From NCBI RefSeq assembly GCF_017377575.1, contig NZ_JAFREM010000024.1, positions 1 through 43,532 on the forward strand: a stretch of 43,532 nt of DNA, read 5' to 3'. The DNA is from Candidatus Enterococcus moelleringii (GTDB taxonomy: Bacteria > Bacillota > Bacilli > Lactobacillales > Enterococcaceae). Of this stretch, positions 7,326-15,492 are shown in pieces. Numbering within the stretch: the first letter of the stretch is position 1; each line of letters opens with the position of its first letter. Under the pieces are notes generated by a model, which was given only the letters and a program-made list of their open reading frames with translations, was not told where the DNA came from and made no database searches. Position numbers and translations under genes: made by a program.

Positions 7326-8954
7326 CTATCGTTGATAAACAATCTCGCCATCCATCAAAGTCATGTCCACTTTGGTTTCCAGCAGCTCTTCTGGTTCTTT
7401 GTCAAAAATGTTGCGATCAAGAATAATCATGTCGGCTAATTTTCCTTGGGTTAGAACGCCTATGCGATCTTCACGGGAAGCAGCACAAGCTGCGCCATAG
7501 GTATAAGCCCTAGCAGCTTCGAACAAGGAGATTTTTTCTTTTGGTACCCAGCCGCCTTTTGGTTCTTGGGTGAAAGCGGAGCTGCGGGTTACCGCATTAT
7601 ACAAGCCTTCAAATGGATTCACGCCAACGACTGGCGAATCAGTTCCGAAAGCTAAGTTGCAGCCGGCGTCCAACATGGAGCGGAAGGCCCACATGAATTG
7701 CATCCGTTCCTGGCCTAAATCTAATTCAATCCCGGCTGGATCAATCATTAAATGGGCTGGCTGACAAGACGGAATAATGTCGTTATCGGCTAAGCGTTGG
7801 ATATCCGGTTCTTGAATATTTTCCAAGTGCTCCAATGTATGATGCAGGTATGGTTTCTTGCCGTACATTTCATTGGCTTTTTCAATGCAATCAATCAGAC
7901 AATGGATCGCTTGATCGCCGATGGTATGAACACGAGCACTGAAATCATTTTTATGGGCCCATAAAATCAGCTCTTCCATTTCTTCCACTTTCATCGTTGG
8001 GTACCCATGATCACCTTCAAATTGGGCGTTGGAATAATCGTCTTTCAAGTAAGCTGTATGAGTAGAAGATACCCCGTCGAAAAATTGTTTAACCCCTTGG
8101 CAGCGAACAATTTCGCCATCGAATTTATCTCGCAGATCGTAGGCCCGTGACAAATCTTTGATCAAGGTTGGGAACATGTTCACCCGAACAGTCATGGCAT
8201 CGTCTTTTAACAATTCTTCGTAAATATCGTCTCGCACAAAGTCGGCGCCTGGCACGGACATCATAGACACATCCGAAGTCATAGTAATTCCGTAAGAATT
8301 CAAAATCTTCATGAAGTTCAGGTAAATGCCTTTCGCTTCATCTAACTCAAAATCGTAAATTTTCGGTACCAATGACATGGCCGCACTTTCTTGAATCAAG
8401 CCGACTAATTCGCCATTTTCATCCTTCGCATAGGTCCCGCCGCGAGGAGCTACTGACTCTTCCGTGATTCCCAATTTTTCCAAACCTTTGGTATTCACCC
8501 ATAAGGTATGGGCATCGGCAGAAACCATGCACACCGGACGATCAGGATAATATTCATCTAAAATATCTTTCGTAGGCAGAACCGGTTCATCCCACAAGGT
8601 ATGGTACCAGCCGGCGCCGATCAACCATTTGTCTTTGTCAGTGCGTTCGGCCAATTCCTTCAAGCCTTCCACACATTCTTTAGCACTGGTATCGGTGAAA
8701 TTTACGTGCACCAGCGGTGATGCATAAATGCCTGACATGTACATATGGATATGGGCATCGTTGAAAGCCGGCATGACTAATTTTTCGCCGGCATCGATTA
8801 CTTCGGTGTCTGGACCTTTTAATTCTTCCAGCTTATCGCGATCACCAACGTATTCAATTTCGTTGCCCTTAATCGCCACCATCCCATCAATTAGTTCTTC
8901 GGAAACGCCGTTGAAAATGGCTTTGCTTAAGATAATTTTATCTGCTTTGCGCAT
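7326..8954 (-). CDS. YtcJ-like metal-dependent amidohydrolase (Amidohydro_3)
   Basis: This is a 542-residue TIM-barrel amidohydrolase of the YtcJ/NfdA type. It shows an N-terminal beta-sandwich, the metal motif NDAHIH (H68, H70), a later RVHTIGDQAIH block, the HHTLEHLE block, and the terminal FGTDSPVVGVNP with the catalytic Asp. Family members hydrolyse N-acyl or N-formyl amides and related imide bonds in the cytoplasm; the substrate here is unknown. An AAGGAG ribosome site supports the start. It begins 21 bases after the MATE exporter gene on the same strand, so the two are probably co-transcribed. The pair could handle one compound by export and hydrolysis. A membrane LuxR-type regulator is divergent from the operon. 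Confidence 0.85.
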   Translation of the reverse strand: MRKADKIILSKAIFNGVSEELIDGMVAIKGNEIEYVGDRDKLEELKGPDTEVIDAGEKLVMPAFNDAHIHMYMSGIYASPLVHVNFTDTSAKECVEGLKELAERTDKDKWLIGAGWYHTLWDEPVLPTKDILDEYYPDRPVCMVSADAHTLWVNTKGLEKLGITEESVAPRGGTYAKDENGELVGLIQESAAMSLVPKIYDFELDEAKGIYLNFMKILNSYGITMTSDVSMMSVPGADFVRDDIYEELLKDDAMTVRVNMFPTLIKDLSRAYDLRDKFDGEIVRCQGVKQFFDGVSSTHTAYLKDDYSNAQFEGDHGYPTMKVEEMEELILWAHKNDFSARVHTIGDQAIHCLIDCIEKANEMYGKKPYLHHTLEHLENIQEPDIQRLADNDIIPSCQPAHLMIDPAGIELDLGQERMQFMWAFRSMLDAGCNLAFGTDSPVVGVNPFEGLYNAVTRSSAFTQEPKGGWVPKEKISLFEAARAYTYGAACAASREDRIGVLTQGKLADMIILDRNIFDKEPEELLETKVDMTLMDGEIVYQR

Positions 8955-8975
8955 CTTTTCTCCTTCTTTCTTCTA

Positions 8976-10394
8976 TTATATAAGTTCGCTATCCATTTTT
9001 TTCAATCGTTTAATTTCCCGATAAGTCAAAAACAGAGTCAATACAAAGGTCAAAATATCGGAAACGGGTTGAGAATACCACACCCCGGTAACTCCCAGCA
9101 TGTTCGCCATGATGAAGATGGCCGGCACACCGAACACAATGTAGCGGCAAATGCCTAAAATGGTTGATTCGGGAATTCGTTCAACTGCTTGGAAATAGGC
9201 CGACATCAAATTCGCCGATAAGCCCAAGGCCGCAAATGATACCACCACTTTGGTGTATTTTCCGGCTAATGGAATCAATTCTGAACCGGAGCCGACAAAG
9301 AAACTCACCAGCTGTTCTGAAAATAGGAAAGCCACGGCTGCCAGCAGGTAAATCCCAATCACGTTGGCCGCAAAGCTGACCTTGATCAGCTCGATCACTC
9401 GTTTTAATTTTTTCGCGCCATAATTGTAGCTGGCAATCGGCTGTTGTCCCCCCGTCGCCGCTTGGGTAATCAGCATCAAAATATAAATGATGTAGCTATT
9501 GATGACTGCAAAAGCTGCAATGTCCAGCTCACCGCCGTAGCTGCCTAAGAAGTTGTTCAGCACAATCGTGAAAATCGTACTGGAGGCCTGAACCAGCATA
9601 AAGGGAAAGCCTATTTTAGAAATATCCATTAATAGTTTGGGTTCGAATTTTAAGTCTGACAGATGAAATTTGAAGATGGTTTTCGGACTAACCACAAAGT
9701 AAACCAGAAATAACCCCCAAATTCCGATGGATGAAGCATAGTATAACGCCGCTCCGGCGATGCCTAATTTCAAAATAAAGACGCTGACATACAGCCAGAT
9801 AATTGCACAAATGGCTGAAATTGTCATAGCCCAGGTAGCAATCGACGGTTTTTCATCCACCCGTGCGATGTACACTACCACGTGTCCCACAATACAAAAC
9901 GGATAGCCAAACATAAACAAACGAATAAATAGCACAATGTCACTGTGCAGCTCCGGTGTTGCCCCCAATAAAGTAGCCACACTTCCGGCAAACAGAAAAA
10001 TGATTACCGCAATTACGACACTGGAAATCAGGCTGAACCATAAGCCTTGTCCGTAAGCTCTTCGGGCACCTTCCTCGTCACCATCCCCTAAACGCATGGC
10101 ACAAATAGTGGAAATCCCAATCGCGAAAAAGCCCCCCAGCGCCAGCATCAAATATTCCAACGGCATAATAATTCCCACACTGGCTAAACCGGCCTCACCT
10201 AGACCGCGGCCGATCACTAGCCCTTCCAAAATAACCATGATGGCCTGAGCTAGCATCCCAATTAATGTCAGGATGGAATACTTGGCAAATAATGGAAGAA
10301 TTTTTTTCGTGCCTAACTCGCGATCCTCTTGATTCTCCATCTTTTCTTCAGTTGCATCCACGTGTTTCACTTCCTTTCCTTTTTTCACATGCAT
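8976..10394 (-). CDS. MATE-family multidrug/metabolite exporter
   Basis: This is a 472-residue membrane protein with about 12 predicted segments in two repeats, typical of the MATE family (MepA-like branch), which exports cations and drugs by Na+ or H+ antiport. Recognisable features are the first segment (YSILTLIGMLAQAIMVILEG), the 'GGFFAIGISTICAMRLG' loop and the 'GGQQPIASYNYGA' motif in the second half. The start is uncertain: the ATG has only a weak site, whereas a GTG eleven codons later (at 10361) has a better GGAAG. It is the first gene of a two-gene operon with the amidohydrolase. An intrinsic-terminator-like hairpin sits in its upstream leader, hinting at attenuation. Confidence 0.87.
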   Translation of the reverse strand: MHVKKGKEVKHVDATEEKMENQEDRELGTKKILPLFAKYSILTLIGMLAQAIMVILEGLVIGRGLGEAGLASVGIIMPLEYLMLALGGFFAIGISTICAMRLGDGDEEGARRAYGQGLWFSLISSVVIAVIIFLFAGSVATLLGATPELHSDIVLFIRLFMFGYPFCIVGHVVVYIARVDEKPSIATWAMTISAICAIIWLYVSVFILKLGIAGAALYYASSIGIWGLFLVYFVVSPKTIFKFHLSDLKFEPKLLMDISKIGFPFMLVQASSTIFTIVLNNFLGSYGGELDIAAFAVINSYIIYILMLITQAATGGQQPIASYNYGAKKLKRVIELIKVSFAANVIGIYLLAAVAFLFSEQLVSFFVGSGSELIPLAGKYTKVVVSFAALGLSANLMSAYFQAVERIPESTILGICRYIVFGVPAIFIMANMLGVTGVWYSQPVSDILTFVLTLFLTYREIKRLKKMDSELI

Positions 10395-10503
10395 TCACTT
10401 ACCCCTTCAATTCCCTCAACCTTCACCTCGATTTCTTTTAATAGATTAATACCTGGGATTTGTTTCTACTCTTCTAATGTAATCGTTTTCAACCGAGTTT
10501 AAA

Positions 10504-10557
10504 CTACAAAAAAAGGATTATTTCTTCTATACCTTTAGATATAGACCGCCTAATCCT
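10504..10557 (-). terminator. Terminator-like hairpin in the leader of the MATE operon
   Basis: On the minus strand, outer arms AGGATTA/TAATCCT (10551-10557 and 10514-10520) and inner arms CTATA/TATAG form a stem followed at once by seven T. It lies about 110 bases upstream of the MATE start and points toward it. It could attenuate the operon or end a short leader RNA; no complete gene lies upstream on this strand. Confidence 0.55.
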
Positions 10558-10659
10558 CGTGGTTTGATGCTGTTCTAATAGGGTTTCGGCTCTTTTTGGA
10601 CGGAGAGCGCTTTCTTAAGAAAAACGATTATGCTACACTTGAATTGGAGGTGATTCTTC

Positions 10660-11589
10660 GTGAATTTAATTATCTATATTTTAACCACGGTCCTAATTCT
10701 GTTACAAGCTTTTATTTTATTTCCACTTTCTGCTACTTATTTCAAATTCCGTGACAAAAAGGCGCTGTATGCCTGCTTGATCATTTGTTTAAATATTTTT
10801 GAGGTCTCGTTCATCGACTACATCAACTTAAGTCAATCCCCGGAATTACTGATGGGATTTATTCAGCAAGGTGCCCTGCGGATTATCATTTCAACGGTAA
10901 CGTTAGGGTTGGATTTGTTGCTGTTGTTGGAAATTTTTCATATCAAAAGGCCGCGGCCTTACTTTGCATTTTTGATTCCATTTGTGCTGATTGAACTGGT
11001 TTCCTTGCCTCGTTCTGACATTCAAATGTATCTCTGGATTTTCTATTCGATTCGCCAATTTTATCGGCTGTTCTTTATTGGCGGCTTTTTTCTGTTTTAC
11101 CATCGCACCAAGGATGCCGCGGAGAAGAAGGATCTCAGCCGTTATTTCCCTTATCTGATCGTTTTTTTAGTGCTGATTTTTACGATTTTTATTGAGGATT
11201 CCTTGACGATTTCTCAGATTTCGGCTTTTTACGACAGTGACATTGCCATCAAGGGGCGCAGTTTGTCGGAAAATATCTTGTGGCTGGCGTTTGCTTTTGC
11301 GGCTTTGCATTGGTCGCTGCCGTCATTTCGCAGTTTTTTCCAGCAAGAAACGCCAGAAACAGCGGAAAAAAAGCTGTATCTCAGCGAATTTTCTCAGCAA
11401 TACAAATTAACACCCCGGGAACGGGAAGTGCTGTACTTAATCGTACAAAATGAACCCACCTCGGCGATTTCGGAAAAGCTGTACATTTCCCAAGGTACCT
11501 TGAAAACCCATATTCACAACATTTACTCCAAGGTAGAGGTAAGCACCCGCATCGAGCTGCAGAAGGCGGTGGCTAGTTTTGAGCCTTGA
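10660..11589 (+). CDS. Membrane-anchored LuxR-type transcriptional regulator
   Basis: Residues 1-225 contain about seven hydrophobic segments (the first is LIIYILTTVLILLQAFILF). Residues about 245-305 form a LuxR/GerE DNA-binding domain: KLTPREREVLYLIVQNEPTS, then ISEKLYISQGTLKTHIHNIYSK. It is thus a one-component sensor whose DNA-binding domain sits on the cytoplasmic side, with no phosphoacceptor domain. The start is GTG with an excellent GGAGGTGA site. It is divergent from the MATE-amidohydrolase operon and probably controls it. The shared 265-base intergenic stretch contains the palindrome TTTCTTAAGAAA (10611-10622), a candidate operator. The signal is unknown; the exporter's cargo or amidohydrolase substrate is a plausible guess. 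Confidence 0.8.
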   Translation: MNLIIYILTTVLILLQAFILFPLSATYFKFRDKKALYACLIICLNIFEVSFIDYINLSQSPELLMGFIQQGALRIIISTVTLGLDLLLLLEIFHIKRPRPYFAFLIPFVLIELVSLPRSDIQMYLWIFYSIRQFYRLFFIGGFFLFYHRTKDAAEKKDLSRYFPYLIVFLVLIFTIFIEDSLTISQISAFYDSDIAIKGRSLSENILWLAFAFAALHWSLPSFRSFFQQETPETAEKKLYLSEFSQQYKLTPREREVLYLIVQNEPTSAISEKLYISQGTLKTHIHNIYSKVEVSTRIELQKAVASFEP

Positions 11590-11663
11590 CTTGTAAACTG
11601 GAAAAACCAGCAATAGGAAAATGTTGTTGGTTTTTCGCGTGAGCTGGCTTAATTCTGGACACG

Positions 11664-11700
11664 AAAAATGCCTCCCATCTGAGCTGTAGGAGGCATTTTT
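11664..11700. terminator. Bidirectional terminator after the LuxR-type gene
   Basis: Perfect 12-base arms AAAAATGCCTCC and GGAGGCATTTTT enclose a 13-base loop, with A/T runs on both sides, so it can work in either direction. Confidence 0.8.
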
Positions 11701-11749
11701 CGAAGAGTATATAAGGAAAAGAAAAGAACATAATTAGTTGGATTTTGCA

Positions 11750-11815
11750 GGGTGGCTAAGGAAAGCGTTACATTGTGATCCTCGGCTATGAGTATGCACC
11801 TTAATTCAACCACCC
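11750..11815 (+). other. Possible structured RNA element in the gap before dapF
   Basis: GGGTGG (11750-11755) plus TAAGG pairs with CCTTA plus CCACCC (11810-11815), leaving a small bulge and a loop of nearly 40 bases; T-rich sequence follows. No coding frame or promoter of quality was seen in 11701-11940. It may be a small RNA or chance. Confidence 0.25.
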
Positions 11816-11943
11816 CATCTTTTCTCTCTGTACTTACAGTTTAAATCATTTCGCCGGTGATTTGGGTTCTATTTTTTTAAGGAGTTACAAGTTCCTCAAT
11901 ATGTTTTTTTAAAAATAAAAATTCGGGTTAATAAGGTAATTCA

Positions 11944-11981
11944 CCAAAAAAACCGCCGTGTCTTTTTTCGACACAGCGGTT
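11944..11981 (-). terminator. Terminator of the dapL-lysA-dapF operon
   Basis: On the minus strand AACCGCTGTGTC and GACACGGCGGTT arms (one mismatch) close a seven-base loop and run into T residues, nine bases past the dapF stop. Confidence 0.8.
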
Positions 11982-11989
11982 TGCTTCTA

Positions 11990-12820
11990 TTATAAATGTA
12001 AATCTTCGTCGATAATGGTGCCTTCCACGATGCGGTTGGTATCGCCGATCAAGAAGAGATTTTCGCCTTCCACGTTGACCTGCAGTTGACCACCTAAGAC
12101 CTCCACCTTGACTGGATTATTTGGGGTTAACCCTTTTTTATTCAGCACATAAGCAGTTGAACCGGTACCGGTGCCGCAGGCTAAAGTGAAATCTTCTACT
12201 CCTCGTTCATAAGTGCGTTCCACCACATGACCGTCCCGCAGCATATCATAAAAGTTGACGTTGGCTCCTTTGGCAAAGGCGGGATGGTTGCGCAATTCGC
12301 GACCTAAATCGAGAATCGTTTCCAGCTCAGTCATAGCCAAGTCGGGATAATGCACCACTAGATGTGGAATGCCGGGATTGCCCAGCTCCACATAATCCAC
12401 TGTGATGTCGCGACCTTCTACTTGCAGCACCACGTCTTCTTTGAATACCGCTGGCGAATTCAGCTGCACGCGATAAATTCGTTCGTCTAAACGCTGAGCG
12501 GGTACATCGCCAGCAATCGATTCGATCACCATTTCTTCTTGAGCCAAGCCGGTTTCGTAGGCAAAACGGGCCACACAACGGGCACCGTTGCCGCACATTT
12601 CTGCTTCTGATCCGTCAGAGTTGTAATAACGAGCGTAAAAATCACCCTCATCTTTGGCCGTTTCAATGGCGATCAAGGTATCTGCCCCCACCGACACGCG
12701 ACGGGCACAGGTTTGTTTAGCAAGCTGGCTCAGTTGTTCGCCGGTCAAGCCTAATTCGATATTGTTGACGACAATAAAATCATTGCCGGCACCTTGCATT
12801 TTGTTAAAGGGTATCTTCAT
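11990..12820 (-). CDS. dapF: Diaminopimelate epimerase
   Basis: The enzyme converts LL-diaminopimelate to meso-diaminopimelate, the step before lysine, using two cysteines as acid and base without a cofactor. Both are present: C76 in MCGNGARC and C215 in ACGTGTGS. The N-terminal MQGAGNDF block and the NPGIPHLVV and ERGVEDFTLAC blocks are canonical, and the length (276) is normal. An AAGGAG site lies before the ATG. It is the last gene of a three-gene operon, 13 bases after lysA, and is followed by an intrinsic terminator. With lysA downstream of its reaction, the operon's product is lysine and not only cell-wall diaminopimelate. Confidence 0.95.
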   Translation of the reverse strand: MKIPFNKMQGAGNDFIVVNNIELGLTGEQLSQLAKQTCARRVSVGADTLIAIETAKDEGDFYARYYNSDGSEAEMCGNGARCVARFAYETGLAQEEMVIESIAGDVPAQRLDERIYRVQLNSPAVFKEDVVLQVEGRDITVDYVELGNPGIPHLVVHYPDLAMTELETILDLGRELRNHPAFAKGANVNFYDMLRDGHVVERTYERGVEDFTLACGTGTGSTAYVLNKKGLTPNNPVKVEVLGGQLQVNVEGENLFLIGDTNRIVEGTIIDEDLHL

Positions 12821-12833
12821 TTGTCGCTCCTTT

Positions 12834-14132
12834 TTATTTTAGTGAGTCAGGAATCACTTCATTTTCGATTAATTGATCCAGGGTTTGGCGTTTGACGATC
12901 ACGTTCGCCTGCCCTTTATTGGCCAAAACAACAGCTGGTATCAATAGCTTGTTGTAGTTGCTGGCCATGGAGTAGCCGTAAGCGCCGGTTGAGAACGTCG
13001 CAAAAACGTCGTCGATTTCAACGGTTGGCAGTTCAATGTCCTTCACCAAAATATCGGTGCTTTCGCAGATTTTCCCAGAAATGGTGACTTTTTCTGCGGC
13101 TGGCTGATCGGCTTTGTTGGCCAAGACACCGGTATATTTGGCAGCGTATAAACCTGGGCGAATATTGTCGGTCATGCCGCCGTCGATGCTGACGTATTTG
13201 CGGATACCTGGTAGTTCTTTAATCGCACCAATCGTATGCAGGGTAATTCCTGCTTCCGCCACAATACTGCGGCCTGGTTCGATGACCACTGCTGGCTGCG
13301 GATAATTTTCTTTCTCGCAAAAGGCCAAGACCTTCTCCATCATGGGATCAAGGAAATAAGCAAATGGCTGACGAATGTCTTCATCCGTGTAACGAACACC
13401 AAAGCCGCCGCCGAAATTCAACTCGCTGACTTCGTAATCCAGACGTTTTTTCACTTCTTGAACTAAATCCAAGGCAATATCCACTGCCCCAAGATGCGCA
13501 CTGTTGTCATCCAGCTGGCTGCCCACATGAAAATGGAAGCCTAGGAAATTGATGCCTTCTGCGTTAATAGCTTTTTCCACCTGCGGGAACAAAATGTCTT
13601 CGTTAATCGGAATCCCGAATTTTGAATCCTTCTGTCCAGTTGAGATGAAGGAATGGGTATTGACATTCACCTCTGGCGTAATGCGGAACAGGACATTGAC
13701 TGTTTTTTGTTTTTCTTTGGCAATGGCTGAAATTCGGTCCACTTCCTGCAGGCTGTCCACAATGATGCGGCCCACGCCATGATCAATCGACATTTCTAAT
13801 TCTGCCATGGATTTGTTGTTGCCGTTGATTTCGATTTTTTCTACCGGGAAGCCGGCTTTTAAGGCAGTGTGCAGTTCGCCGTCAGAAAGTACTTCTAAAG
13901 AGAAGCCTTGTTTTTCGATAATTCTCATCATCGCCATTGTTGAGAAGGCTTTGCTGGCATAAGCTACCCGCACGTTGTCGTATTTATCGACAAAATCCTG
14001 GCGCAGCTCTTGGCAGCGTTCTTCAATAATACTTTGGGAGAAAACGTATAACGGCGTACCGTAAGTTTTCGCTAGTTCTACTGTGTCGCAGCCATCCCAC
14101 AAAAGGTGGCCGTTTTCTACTGTCATGTCCAT
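12834..14132 (-). CDS. lysA: Diaminopimelate decarboxylase
   Basis: This PLP enzyme of fold type III decarboxylates meso-diaminopimelate to L-lysine. K61 (AYASKAFSTMAM) is the Schiff-base lysine. HFHVGSQ, GGGFGVRYT and EPGRSIVAEAG bind phosphate and substrate; ICESTD contributes the second-subunit Cys, and GAYGYSMASNYN is the C-terminal signature. Length (432) is typical. The ATG has an AAGGAG site and lies one base from the stop of the upstream deacetylase-like gene, so the genes are tightly coupled. In lactic bacteria with L-Lys crosslinked walls this step supplies both protein and peptidoglycan. Confidence 0.95.
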   Translation of the reverse strand: MDMTVENGHLLWDGCDTVELAKTYGTPLYVFSQSIIEERCQELRQDFVDKYDNVRVAYASKAFSTMAMMRIIEKQGFSLEVLSDGELHTALKAGFPVEKIEINGNNKSMAELEMSIDHGVGRIIVDSLQEVDRISAIAKEKQKTVNVLFRITPEVNVNTHSFISTGQKDSKFGIPINEDILFPQVEKAINAEGINFLGFHFHVGSQLDDNSAHLGAVDIALDLVQEVKKRLDYEVSELNFGGGFGVRYTDEDIRQPFAYFLDPMMEKVLAFCEKENYPQPAVVIEPGRSIVAEAGITLHTIGAIKELPGIRKYVSIDGGMTDNIRPGLYAAKYTGVLANKADQPAAEKVTISGKICESTDILVKDIELPTVEIDDVFATFSTGAYGYSMASNYNKLLIPAVVLANKGQANVIVKRQTLDQLIENEVIPDSLK

Positions 14133-14133
14133 T

Positions 14134-15291
14134 TTATTCTCCTTCGTTTAGGGCTTCAATTAAGTTCGCAAATGTTTGAATGCCTAGTAATAAATGTTTT
14201 TCATCAAATTTCATTTTGCCGCTGTGCAGCGGATAGGTATACCCTTTTTCCTCATCGCGAATGCCTAAGAAGAAAAACATCCCCGGCATTACCGTTTGAT
14301 ACATAGAAAAATCTTCCGCGATCAAATACGGCGGTGTTTCCACGTAATAATCCGCCGCTGATTTTTCCAGCGCAGCTACCATGCGAGGGTCGTTGTCCAC
14401 CACCCGATACATATGATTGAAAATCACTTCTGCTTCACAGCCGTAACCGCGAGCAATCTCGGTGGCGATCAACTCCACCCGACGCACCACTTCATCATAC
14501 ACTGCGTCATCAAAAGCCCGCATCGTGCCATGCAAAACAACTTCTTGGGCGATGATGTTCATGGCCTCGCCGCCGTGAATCGTGCCAAAGGTCAGCACCA
14601 CATTGTCCAGCGGACTGATATTGCGAGCCAAAATGCTGGATAAGCCGGAAATAATTCCGCCAGTTGCCACAATCGCATCTTCTCCCTGTTGCGGCTGCGC
14701 ACCGTGAGAGCTGAGGCCTTTCACCTTGATTGTTACTTCGGCATTGCGGGCCATCATGGGACCAGGACGACAAGAAATTTTTCCCGCAGGCAAATCGGGG
14801 AAGACGTGCAAGCCGACAATTTCATCTACGCCTAAATCCTGCAAAACACCGGTATCCACAATCAGCTGTGCTCCACCCGGCCCTTCTTCAGCGGGTTGGA
14901 AAACTAGGACAATCGTGCCTCGCACTTTTTCCGGATGCTTCATTAAATAAGCCGCAAAGCCTAGCAAGGTAGACATATGTCCATCGTGGCCGCAGGCGTG
15001 CATTTTCCCCGGTGTTTTCGAAGCAAAGTCATAGCCGGTTTGTTCCGCTACCGGTAATGCATCGATATCAGAGCGATAGGCAATCGTTTTGCCGGGGCGC
15101 TCGCTGCGGATCACCGCGATCGTTCCGGTATTGATCACTTCTATAATTTCGGTGATGCCAAATGACGCCAATTTTTCGCGAATGTACTTAGCAGTTTCAA
15201 ATTCTTCCAAGCCTAATTCTGGGATCTGATGCAATTCCCGTCGCATGGTGGTGACAAATTCCTCTAGCTCCTGGATCTCAAGATCAATCAT
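14134..15291 (-). CDS. dapL: M20 amidohydrolase, probable N-acetyldiaminopimelate deacetylase
   Basis: I place the start at the ATG at 15289-15291 (MIDLEIQELEEFV, 385 residues). It has an AAAGGAT ribosome site, and the promoter and operator upstream would otherwise be inside the gene. The protein is a metal-dependent M20 peptidase/HipO-type amidohydrolase. It has RSDIDALP (D75), the metal site HACGHDGH (C100, H102), E135-E136 in QPAEEGPGG, and the dimerisation domain between residues about 180 and 290. Members of this family deacylate N-acetyl-LL-diaminopimelate, hippurate or N-acyl amino acids. Position first in an operon with lysA and dapF, together with an acetyltransferase-type DapD in the other dap operon, favours the diaminopimelate function. 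The symbol is context-based. Confidence 0.82.
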   Translation of the reverse strand: MIDLEIQELEEFVTTMRRELHQIPELGLEEFETAKYIREKLASFGITEIIEVINTGTIAVIRSERPGKTIAYRSDIDALPVAEQTGYDFASKTPGKMHACGHDGHMSTLLGFAAYLMKHPEKVRGTIVLVFQPAEEGPGGAQLIVDTGVLQDLGVDEIVGLHVFPDLPAGKISCRPGPMMARNAEVTIKVKGLSSHGAQPQQGEDAIVATGGIISGLSSILARNISPLDNVVLTFGTIHGGEAMNIIAQEVVLHGTMRAFDDAVYDEVVRRVELIATEIARGYGCEAEVIFNHMYRVVDNDPRMVAALEKSAADYYVETPPYLIAEDFSMYQTVMPGMFFFLGIRDEEKGYTYPLHSGKMKFDEKHLLLGIQTFANLIEALNEGE

Positions 15292-15334
15292 CGTATCATC
15301 CTTTATTTTCAAATTATGGAGAAATGTTTTTTCG

Positions 15335-15389
15335 ATTAGAAACATATTGATAGTTTCTAATATTATAGTACAAATGAGGAGATTGTCTA
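15335..15389 (-). promoter_or_regulatory. Promoter and candidate operator of the dapL-lysA-dapF operon
   Basis: On the minus strand a -35 TAGACA (15384-15389), a 16-base spacer and a perfect -10 TATAAT (15362-15367) are present. Abutting the -10 is a perfect inverted repeat, ATTAGAAAC-N9-GTTTCTAAT (15335-15361), covering the expected transcription start. That is a classic repressor position. A similar half-site (ATTAGAAAAC) lies next to the dapA -35. No lysine riboswitch (L box) fits in the short leader. Confidence 0.7.
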
Positions 15390-15418
15390 GCGTAGAGGGA
15401 GAACTTTTGAAAATCGTC

Positions 15419-15462
15419 AAAAAAAGCGGGTGAAAAGGTGGAATATTCCCCTCTTCACCCGC
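15419..15462 (-). terminator. Terminator of the ene-reductase gene
   Basis: On the minus strand GCGGGTGAAGAGG and CCTTTTCACCCGC pair around a loop and are followed by seven T. It insulates the downstream dapL promoter from the upstream gene. Confidence 0.8.
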
Positions 15463-15492
15463 AAATTGATCCGCGTTTCTTCTATAGTATAG

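Noticed and set aside
14510-14773. 87-residue minus-strand frame inside the dapL-like gene
   Set aside because: It is an alternative frame of an M20 enzyme, rich in Arg/His/Ser as expected for a shadow frame.
15292-15420. Longer N-terminus for the dapL-like protein
   Set aside because: It would place the TATAAT promoter and the operator inside the gene, and the extra residues do not resemble M20 enzymes.
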